A DNA stretch of 64,000 nt from Flectonema sp. DT1601 (lineage: Eukaryota > Euglenozoa > Diplonemea > Diplonemida > Diplonemidae): assembly GCA_964019425.1 (NCBI GenBank), contig OZ025781.1, positions 812,501 through 876,500 on the forward strand, written 5' to 3'. The translations under genes and the position numbers were made by a program. The stretch's first letter is position 1; each line of letters begins with the position of its first letter. Of the stretch, positions 53,101 through 61,798 are shown in pieces. The notes under the pieces were generated by a model. It was not told the origin of the DNA. It was given only the letters and a program-made list of their open reading frames with translations, and searched no databases.

Positions 53101-56100
53101 CCTGACATTGACACCACGAGAGGTATCAGCAGTAAATGGACTCGACAACTTCAAGTTGAAATATTAAATAAAACAGCTACTCCATCAGAACAACAACCAC
53201 CATCACTATCAGATGGTGACATAGTCGATGAGTTAATCGAAAACCTTGTCTCGCCTCCTCAATTTGTACCTCCCTTTAAGGTTGATAGTAACAGTTCCTT
53301 AAAGAGATCCTTGCGAGTCGGGTCACCACTCGACAGGATTCAAATAATTAATAATTTGGTGTCGAAGTTATCAGCGATTAGTGAAACGTGTGAATCGGGT
53401 CTGAAGTTATTATTACTTCGATTGTACTCATCAGAGGGTGCAGATATCGACAGACTGCTGGGCTGGAATGCACCAGCCTGGTCTGACGACAGAGAAAGTA
53501 GAAAGCGCTGGGCAGACTACATAGCAGCTGTTAAAGCAACTCGAAATACAGAAATCTACTCAGAAGTTAACAATGGTGGAGGGTGGAACAGATTCTCAGA
53601 AATGCTTCGCATCTTCTGCATGGATGAAATCGGAAGGATTTCACGTCCTAATCACCCGGTCAATAATATTCTTTATCGAGGACTTTATAATCTGAACTCT
53701 TCTGACCTCGAAAGGTACGCTGCGCTAAAGGAAGGAGATCGACTTTGTGTTCCAACTCTGCAATCCTTCACATTGAGTGAGAATATAACAAATAAATTTA
53801 TAAAGTCTGGATGGTTCTTAACTGCTTCGAGGAATAATGTTTGCTTACAAGTTAAAGAGTTCCCGTGTGCGTTAACAACTTCAGAAGTAAGTTGTTACGG
53901 ATTAGAACAAGAAGTATTAGTACCACCTGCTGTGTTTGAAGTAGAGTCGGTTAGTCAAATGAAATTAGGTTATCAGATCCTACTTCGGCCTCACCAGAAG
54001 TCTGCATTCACACTGCAGGTGAGTTCAGCAATCGATTTAATTTTAAAACACGAAAAACGTTTACAAGAACTAGCTCGAGTTGCTAAGACTACTTCTACAA
54101 TCGATGTTGTGATGACATTTGTCGGCCACTCGGATGATGTGATGCGAAGATGGATTTCAATATATCGAAGAAAAGGAAGTGATAGAATAGAACCAAACAT
54201 TCTCGCGGCCTATCCCTGTAAAATAATTATTTCTGATTACGAAAGTGATGATGATTCTCCAATTGGAACTAAACACCAAAAAGGACAATTACTATCTCCG
54301 AGAACTCCTTACTTTGACACTACATTCATATCTACGATAGTTATTGTTTTCGTAGGCACAACAGTAGCAGCTGCTATCCCTTCCCCTCCTCCTGGGCAGT
54401 TATTTAACGCTGCTTCTCTTGGTCTTATTTCTGACTGTGCTAAACTCTTTAGCCGTGGTACTACTAATATTATTGACCCAACAGAAAGAAGAAAGTACAA
54501 AGGTAAATCGGTACTGCATCTTGCTGCACAACATAAGAATTTTAATGAACCATCTGGTATCAAAGTCTTACAGCAACTGATTGATATCTGTTCCACTGCT
54601 GCCCGTTTCAGAGGTGGTGATCCAACACAAGCGAACGCGCTGTTGGCGACGGCTATTTTGGAATCTCCGCCACCGATGTTACTTTCTATAAAGAGATTAC
54701 CTCCAAGTGAAGTGTCGTACATCGTGAAATGGTTATCTTGTGTTAAAAGGAATGCCAAGGACAGGAAGAAACTAATAAAAAAGAATGGGAAAGAGAGGTG
54801 TTCAGGGTGTGTCAGATGTTGTGGTTGTGCAAGATGTGTTGTCGGATCACACTGGTGCCAACGAGCGTGTGATGTTTGCGGTAAAGAATTACAAAAGGTA
54901 GAAAGAGCTCCCTGGGAGGCCTGGCAATGTGCTCTCTGCATGCAAACAACACCACCAGGTGCTCGAACTTGGAATCCAAAACGAGTAGTCGTTCTCGGAA
55001 ACGGAATCCCTTCGGAAGAACAAAATCAAATGGTTTCCGTCGGTTCTTTCTCGAGATGCAGACACCCTCAACCGACTATATCACAATTAGAAGCAAACAC
55101 AGACTTAGATCAGTGTGATACGTCATTTTATTGTTGCCCTACACCAACTACTTGTCTTTGGGGATGTTGCTCTGATTGTTTCAAACGAATAACTGGCGCC
55201 ATACCCGCCTGGCAACATTCACATTTGGGAGACTTGGCAATTTCATCAACAGGACTGAGGACTACATTGAGAGAGTCTACGAAGCATCTGAATGGTATTT
55301 CAATGGCGATTCACTCAGGTGGTTGTGATGTGAAAGACATCCTTCGTCACATATCACTAACAATGTTAGACTTACAGGAAGGTGTTGAGAATGCCACAGC
55401 CCTACATCTCGCATGTTACAATGGAAGAGTTGAGGTCGCTCGATTACTACTCGCTGCTGGTAGTAATCCAGACTTGGAAACCAACAAGGGACATCGACCT
55501 CTTTATCTTGCAGTTACGAGAAGGGTTTGTATTATTATTTATTTCCTTTTTATGGTGTCAACCTATTTGCCTGAGATAAAACATAAAATTAAAACAGGCA
55601 TTCGAAGAGGCGGATGAATTAGCACTTCGCGGGTTAGCAACAACAGCATCGCTGGGTGGAAAAGAGTTTTGTGAAAATACTCCGTTACACGAAGCAGTTA
55701 TCTGTTCTCATTTTTCGATCGTTTCGCGACTTTTAACATTCGGTGCGAAGATTGATGCCGTGAATGGAGAAATGAAAACAGCTCTTCATATCGCTGTTGA
55801 ATTCAACGAGTTCCGACTCATCGCTTTACTTTGTTCAAGTGGAGCTGACACAACATATCAACACAATGGTAAGACTCCTTTAATAAAAGCAATTGATTAT
55901 GATGCTTTCACTGATCAGATTCCAGTATTAGAGATGCTTGCTACTCCCGATGCACTTTTAATCTGCGGTCCGAAAGAGGACACGGCATTGCATCGTGCAG
56001 CACTGAATGGAAACTTAATTTTCGTAAAAGCGCTGATTTCGTTTGGCGCGAACCCAAACTCTGTCAACAGCGTTGGGAAGACGGCCATGCAGTACGCTGC

Positions 56101-56209
56101 AGCATTTGGAGGGAGAGAAAGACCAGCAGTAATTCAATATCTTCATCCTCTATCTTGTAAAGCTGTTCTCAGAGACGTATCTGAACTGGTCTCTGGGAAT
56201 GTCGAGTAG
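50188..56209 (+). CDS. WWE / macrodomain-like / Tudor-like / ADP-ribosyltransferase / ankyrin protein
   Basis: Exons 50188-55524 and 55598-56209 (1,982 aa); intron 73 nt (GTTTGT ... AAACAG). A WWE domain at about 152-225 (WEWEDSYGVWHLF, FKKMIQINFESNTRRRIRRG) would read poly- or iso-ADP-ribose. At about 310-550 is a region I recall as an uncharacterised macrodomain-like family (FQIATNFNGL, AFRNYLLPLGDG, LWEPLSTLILEATFEATLWA). Two Tudor/SH3-like repeats follow at about 580-630 and 670-725 (VEVRDSESNSWLPATVT; VLVRDDVDKKWKPGVVTKV), then a Cys-rich zinc module at about 773-828. An ART domain at about 1120-1260 shows the R-S-E signature: Arg1164 in LYRGL, SFTLS, and Glu1240-Gln-Glu1242 in GLEQEVLVPP. 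E-x-E suggests arginine-type mono-ADP-ribosylation. A second Cys-rich segment and ankyrin repeats from about 1710 to the end, across the intron, complete it. The chain would combine reading, possible hydrolysis or binding, and writing of ADP-ribose. The target is unknown. Confidence 0.8.
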
Positions 56210-56486
56210 CAGAAGTTCGACGTACCTCATTTACTCAGCCACAAAGAGCCCACTTTTTCTAATTTCGGGCGAGCTGTTAGTTTCTATGAGATCGTCAGAT
56301 CTATTTACACATTTATTGTATTGTCGAATAGTCCGATTAGGAAGTGGAAGTAATTTATTATTTTTCCAAACATTTACTTCATTGAGTCCGTCTGGTGATG
56401 AAGGTGTATCAAATTGTTTCTTTACTTGTTGGGTGTTTTATTAAAATATTTTCATAAAAAACAGTTTGTTCTCATGCGACGAAACC

Positions 56487-57416
56487 ATGCCCGGTAAGAA
56501 GAGTGTTGAGACTGAGCGTCTTTATATTTATCCACATTGGGTGACATGTGACTTCGATAAAAATCCTTATCCTGTTAAAGAAATGCAGTCGAAAGGGTTT
56601 TGGAATGAAATAAAGAATTTATATATCTGTCATTGTTGTTATGAACCATTTTCAGAAAGATTGAAATACGCAATTCACGTGAGGAGTTGTAAGTTAGTCG
56701 GAGGAGTTGTTTACAGCGACACGACTTCTGATGGAATGGATGTGATTGTTTATGAAATAAGAGGTAAAGATCATCCTCTTGTCTGTGCTAAACTTGCTTG
56801 TGTTCTCGGATGTATGGTTCCTGAGAAAGCAGTACTTTATGATATGGATCATTATAATTTATATTCTGTTTATCAAAAGATAAATCGAAAGCCACACTTT
56901 GTTGGTGCCTTCAGTTCACGACCGATACCTGCAGTTTGGCACGAGACTTACTCAGCGTTATCCGTATTCGCTGTGTTACCTCCTTACAGAAGAAAAGGAT
57001 TTGGTACGTTCATGATTAGATTATCGAGAGAGTTATCCCTCTCTCGTATGACTACTCCTCCAACAGCTGAGAGACCCTTTTCTCATATCGGAGGTGTCAG
57101 CCACGGTTCTGTTTGGAGAAAAGATTGTCTCAAAGCAATTCGAGACCTCGTCAACTCCGGAGGCGAGTTTTCACTCGCTGACATTGCTGAACGTGGTCGG
57201 GTAATGGAAGAAGACTTGTTAATGGTTTTATGTTCAATGGGCTTCTTAAAACCAGGTCCTCGTCTTGTTATCAACGAGGAAGCATTTGAATATCTGAAAT
57301 CAAATGAAATCTTCGATCCGGATCTCGTCATGTTCAATCCCGTCATAGGAATCGAACAAAAACCTGTTCTCAGACCGGGTCATATCCTTTCTGAACTTCA
57401 AGACGACAATTCGTAG
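56487..57416 (+). CDS. MYST-family histone acetyltransferase
   Basis: A 309-residue protein, about the size of a bare MYST catalytic domain, without chromodomain or PHD finger. The C2HC finger is LYICHCCYEPFSERLKYAIH then VRSC. The core follows: DVIVYEIRGKDHPLVCAKLA, VLYDMDHYNLYSVY, the acetyl-CoA loop LPPYRRKGFGTFMIRLSREL, and AERPFSHIGGVSHGSVW, where MYST enzymes have PEKPLSDLGLLSYRSYW. In that loop the usual active-site Cys of NVACILTLP appears as Val (ALSVFAVLP), while the Glu of PEKPLS is kept. Members acetylate H4 or H2A.Z. The ATG follows AAAACAG and a short leader; an upstream TTG-started extension is not used. Confidence 0.85.
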   Translation: MPGKKSVETERLYIYPHWVTCDFDKNPYPVKEMQSKGFWNEIKNLYICHCCYEPFSERLKYAIHVRSCKLVGGVVYSDTTSDGMDVIVYEIRGKDHPLVCAKLACVLGCMVPEKAVLYDMDHYNLYSVYQKINRKPHFVGAFSSRPIPAVWHETYSALSVFAVLPPYRRKGFGTFMIRLSRELSLSRMTTPPTAERPFSHIGGVSHGSVWRKDCLKAIRDLVNSGGEFSLADIAERGRVMEEDLLMVLCSMGFLKPGPRLVINEEAFEYLKSNEIFDPDLVMFNPVIGIEQKPVLRPGHILSELQDDNS

Positions 57417-57608
57417 CTCCCATTATTGGAACCTCACCGTCTAAAAGAAGTGGCTGTTTGTTAATCAGCCGTTAGTTATTATTATCTGTTAGAAGTATCT
57501 TGTATGTGGTAATTAGCCACTGTTACCAAGTTGGTTGTCAGTTTGAATTGTTTGTTTATTCCCCCTCTCAATCGAACAGGTGATTATACACACACATCTT
57601 TATTAACA

Positions 57609-59495
57609 ATGGCCCGCGAAGATGTCATCTCAACTGCGAGTGAAATGAGCTACGACCCTTACGCAGAGATTCCTGCAGACATGAGCCAGTCATCACAGAT
57701 GGTATGTATTTAAATCTCCCTTTGTGTAGTTGTGTAGTTGGTCAGGTGCAGTATTTAAAACACGAACAAACAGAACGTTCCTGTCAGCACTACACACATG
57801 CCATACGCCTCGTACGCTGGTATGCAGCAACAGCAGCAGTACCTCAGCGTTGTTCACCCGTCAGGTAAGGTTGCTTATATTCCTTACCAAGAGGGAACTT
57901 CTGTCGCAGTTATGAAGGAAGAGGTTGCTAGACAATTGCGACTTAACATGCAGGACGGGATTCAGTTAGCGAGAGTCACTCCAATGCTGGAAGATGTATG
58001 TACTCGTCTATCGTATCTTTCGTATTGTTGAAGTCATGAAACTCACTTCAATCACTTGAAGAGTACAACTGATAAAACTAATTATAACAACAGACTCCAG
58101 TAGACAGGCAGTGCATGGCGAATGATGTTCTTTACATTTTGCCAAACACGACGAAGCAACAGGAATTACAACAAATGTACCCTCAGACAGAAGTTGTGGG
58201 TCAGCCAGGTACTCCACTGGTCCCTTCCGTTCCAAGCACTCCTTTGAGCGCATCTGGCAATTCGTTCACATCTGCGATGTACCACTCTAACGTGTCCTCG
58301 TTCTCACAGAACTCCATGACCATCCAGTCTATGGGTATGATTTGGTTATTTATTGTTTTAATGACTTATATTCTTTAATAATAATCAAAATACTCCTTCC
58401 ACAAACAGGACAAGGCTGGCCGGTACAGTTGGAGGATAAACTTCAGAATGCCGCTGCTACTCTTCTTCAGGTAATCTCACAGAGCAGACAGTGCACAGAA
58501 TTACAGCAGGATCTTGAGACCGCCATGTCGAGGGGTCTTGACTGCAGTGCTGTCTTCCAGGCAGTTGAAAGACACCTCCCGGACCTGATTCTTCACCCTT
58601 CAGGTAACTACCTCGTTTCGAAGTGTTTCGAGTTGTGCCCAAGTCTTATTGATAGCGCCACTGCAATTATCTGTGGAGATGTATGTGTTCTCTTAATTTC
58701 CAACAGTTGGATTTCTCATAGCGTCTGAAGTGTTTTTGAAAACTTTAAATGAAAACACAAAACAGGTTCGCATGTATGCCCTTCACAAACATGGTTCATA
58801 CGTAGTTGAGGCTATCCTCGGTAACACAAGAGGAAGCAAGCAATCCAAGTGCGATTTGATCACCGCCCTGTTGAACCATCAGAACAGAATCATCGTTGCG
58901 ACTCACGATTCTGGAAACTTCGTCCTCCAGAGAGCGATCGAGTATGTCATTTATATTGTTTGGTAGAAAGTTGAAGTTTAGGTCTTTTGGACAACAAGAA
59001 ACTTAAATAATTAGGTACTGTCCTGATGAACTCCTCTGGCACCTTCAGGAAGCTATTAATTCAGTGTTTCACATGTCTACTCACGGACCAAAGATGTTGA
59101 AGAAATTGGAGACACGTATTCTGAAGTCAGTTGGAAGTGGAAATGGTAATGTTCCTCTCAGCAACAACAGTATGAGTTTACCTCTTCCAGCATCAACGAT
59201 GGCCTACATGAACCAGGTGAATGGAACCCAACAGACCCAATCGACTCCAATAGTTGCCAAGACTGAGGTTACAGCTGTGCCGACAAAGGAAGAAGAGAAG
59301 AACGACGGTAAAGAAACCTGGGTGATCGACACTGCGGAAACCCCAAAGGAAATAGTTCCAAAGGAAAAGTTAACTGCTGTCAGAAGCTTTGAATACCGTA
59401 CTCAGTACAGCGGGGAATCCTGGGCAGATGCTGAGGACGATCCACTTTCACCTCCTCCAATGTTCACCGAGGGAGGAAGAGTTCCTATCCCGTAG
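57609..59495 (+). CDS. PUF (Pumilio-family) RNA-binding protein, six exons
   Basis: Exons 57609-57701, 57774-57995, 58094-58334, 58409-58680, 58766-58941 and 59015-59495 give 494 aa. The introns are 72, 98, 74, 85 and 73 nt, all opening GTATG(T/A) and ending in AG, and every join keeps frame. The N-terminal half is Gln/Ser/Pro-rich. Residues about 185-380 carry Pumilio-type helical repeats: VISQSRQCTELQQDLE, LILHPSGNYLVSKCFELCP, ALHKHGSYVVEAILGNTRG, IIVATHDSGNFVLQRAIEYC and FHMSTHGPKMLKKLE. There are about five repeats, fewer than the canonical eight, so it is a short PUF or a divergent one. PUF proteins bind 3' UTRs and control stability or translation. It is the most intron-rich gene in the window. 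Confidence 0.75.
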
Positions 59496-60910
59496 ACGGC
59501 TTGTTGCAGTTAGTTTTGTACCATACTCGTGCCTCGCATTTATCGAGCCAAACTTATTAAAATATTAATTGGAAAGTCTTCTTTTTTATTTTATTAGATT
59601 CCCCAAGTACCCATCCCCTCCTTCGAGACGATAATAAAGTGTGGAAAGCGATGTGCTAGGCAGCCTGGTATCAATCGCTTCCCACTGAGTTTCCCTCCTC
59701 TTACATGACGTGCAACCCGATTGTGCAAAAGAAATTGAAAAGAACTTCCCCTCACTGTTCATTTGAATTTTTTTATTTTTTCGTACAATTCAGTTCTTAA
59801 AAGGTGTCCCACGAAAAGTCGAAGTGAAGGTACTGAGACAAGTTAAGTTAACAATTGAGAACGCGAAAAAAAAAACAAAAACAAGACTATTAAAAAAAAA
59901 CAAAAAAAAAAACAAAAAAAAAAAAACAATTTAAAATTAACAAAAAATAACAAAAGAAAACAAAAGTATAAAAAAAACAAAACGAAAAACGACTTAAAAA
60001 GACGTTTCAAAATTAGAATTATTATTAAAACACAATAAGGAAATAACGTAATCGTAACACCAGAGGCAATAGATGCCTTCTCGTGGTAAACTTAGCAGTT
60101 GTCCATTCATTCCTCCACATAGATTGTTTGTTTTCTTTTTCTCAGTTCCTATGTACGTAAATAAGCTACGTAGCTCTGTCAAAAAGCCTTTCGATGGGTG
60201 CATTGTCACCTCACTTCGGAAATAAAACCTTTTTGTTATTCTACCCTTTCAACCTTCTGCTGCATGCTGGCTATCTTTCTTCTTCCATAGTCGCTAAATA
60301 GCTTTTATTGGTTGGTTATAATTACCTTACGACTGGGAGTCTCATTTTTTTTTCTCATTTTTTATTACAAAAAAAAAGTTTCAGTAATTCATTACCTTGG
60401 CAATCATAAGCAGGATTTCCTTCAAAGAAATGCTGGTGAAATACTCGAAAAAAAAGCTGCCGTTAATTTGTCACTCCGCCCATTAGATCCTCCCACCGAA
60501 CTCCCTCACCTTCCCAAAACCCATTCCTTGTCAATATTGTTCAGAAAAAAAAGAAAAATACCAGCAGAAGTGAAGGCCAAAGATTCCGAACAAAGAACTG
60601 CCGGGCAATGCATCAGTGCGTTGCTCTGTATTAGTTCTTTTCTCCTCCCTCTCGTTGGAGTTTCTTATTCAAAAATATATTAACATCTTCTCTCCATTCT
60701 TCAGACGTATGAACATCACCTAAAGGAGTATTGCGATGGGTTGCTTAGGTTTAGTGGAAGACGTATGAACATCACCTAAAGGAGTATTGCGATGGGTTGC
60801 TTAGGTGGAAGACGTATGAACATCACCTAAAGGAGTATTGCGATGGGTTGCTTAGGTTTAGTGGAAGACGTATTGTCAATCATCTCATTTTTTTTAATAA
60901 GTTCACAGCA
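59496..60910. other. Long intergenic region with A-rich tract and tandem repeat
   Basis: About 1.4 kb. Position 59,860-59,990 is strongly A-rich (AAAC repeats). A 124-codon frame at 60,312-60,683 has no ATG-supported domain and shows homopolymer-derived residues; it is not called. The right end holds the 56-bp tandem repeat at 60,704-60,873 and a TTCACAG acceptor-like site two bases before the next start. Confidence 0.45.
60704..60873 (+). repeat. Tandem repeat, three copies of a 56-bp unit
   Basis: Units start at 60,704, 60,760 and 60,811, each opening GACGTATGAACATCACCTAA. Units 1 and 3 are 56 bp and appear identical; unit 2 is 51 bp because TTTAG is missing near its end. A partial fourth copy (GACGTAT) follows at 60,867. 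Within each unit ACCTAA can pair with TTAGGT, giving a hairpin with a 22-nt loop. The array lies just upstream of the coiled-coil gene, so it would be in its leader or in the 3' UTR of the PUF gene. Confidence 0.85.
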
Positions 60911-61318
60911 ATGGATGTGGACGGGGAGCATTGTGATGTTAAAGTTAGTGACTTGCAGCAGGTAATTGAATGTCAAAGAGAGACTATCTCCTATCTGAGG
61001 GAGCAATTGAAAGCCAAGGATGAGGAATGGCTGATGGAAGTGGAGAGGAAGACGAAGGAAAATGATCGTTTGAGAGAAAGAGTTTCGGAACTCGTGTTTC
61101 AATCAGCGATGCAGTCGAACGAAAGTTCGTTAGTAGTTCATACTCAAGGTGGAAGTACTCAAAGTGGAAGATCAAATATTATGAAATCTAAAAGAGCTGC
61201 ATCCCCTCGTCCTCTTCAAATGATAGATCGCTCGGGTTATTCCTCTTCTGAGGCAGCTTCTGAGTTTCTATCGAATGAGCTCAAACGCCTCCGCGTCAGC
61301 ATCCCCACCCCGTCCTAG
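60911..61318 (+). CDS. Small coiled-coil protein (135 aa)
   Basis: The start ATG at 60911 follows TTCACAGCA. Residues about 8-70 form a coiled coil (DLQQVIECQRETISYLREQL, WLMEVERKTKENDRLRERVS), followed by a Ser/Arg-rich linker and a short C-terminal helix (SEFLSNELKRLRVSIP). No enzyme motif is seen. It may be a structural or adaptor protein; the family is not recognised. Upstream in-frame codons lie within the 56-bp tandem repeat and are taken as non-coding. Confidence 0.65.
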   Translation: MDVDGEHCDVKVSDLQQVIECQRETISYLREQLKAKDEEWLMEVERKTKENDRLRERVSELVFQSAMQSNESSLVVHTQGGSTQSGRSNIMKSKRAASPRPLQMIDRSGYSSSEAASEFLSNELKRLRVSIPTPS

Positions 61319-61798
61319 CTCGCCATCTGAAAAATCAGCAGCAACTCATCTTTAGTAGTTTAGTCAGCTTTTCCTTTGCGATTTGTACTTTAGTTTACCA
61401 AAATTATTCTTTTGTTTCGTTAGTTTGAAGGAATGTCGTAGTTTGTCTCCTGACAAAAGTAACGACAGGTACCTCTTGAAGTTGAAACATGAAATGTGTT
61501 AAAACATCTCGAGGGTATCAGATACTTTGTACTAATTATTTATTCCTCACTATCCGAATCGACGACTTCTTTGTTGTCAAGTGAAAAGACTAAAGGATTC
61601 CTAGCCCGCTCTTTCAGTAGTTTTCGTGTCGGTTGCTTCCGACTTTATACCGTGTACCAGGTTATGAGTAAGAATTGATTTCCGCACTTTAAAAAGAGAA
61701 CAAATAAATGGCGGATGGGGATAGCATTTGTGTGGAGGTCACTTTTACAGGGTTTTCAGTAACAACATTTATGATTTTATCTACAGAGTGACATTAAA
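61319..61798. other. Intergenic region, no gene seen
   Basis: This is 480 nt with no open frame of note. TTTTATCTACAG at 61,774-61,785 is the likely acceptor, 13 nt before the OGDH start. No repeat or RNA structure was recognised. Confidence 0.5.

Noticed and set aside
54309-54941. 210-codon minus-strand frame inside the ART gene
   Set aside because: It lies opposite strongly supported coding sequence, so it is a shadow.
60312-60683. 123-codon frame before the coiled-coil gene
   Set aside because: It starts without a supported ATG, has homopolymer-derived residues and shows no recognisable domain.
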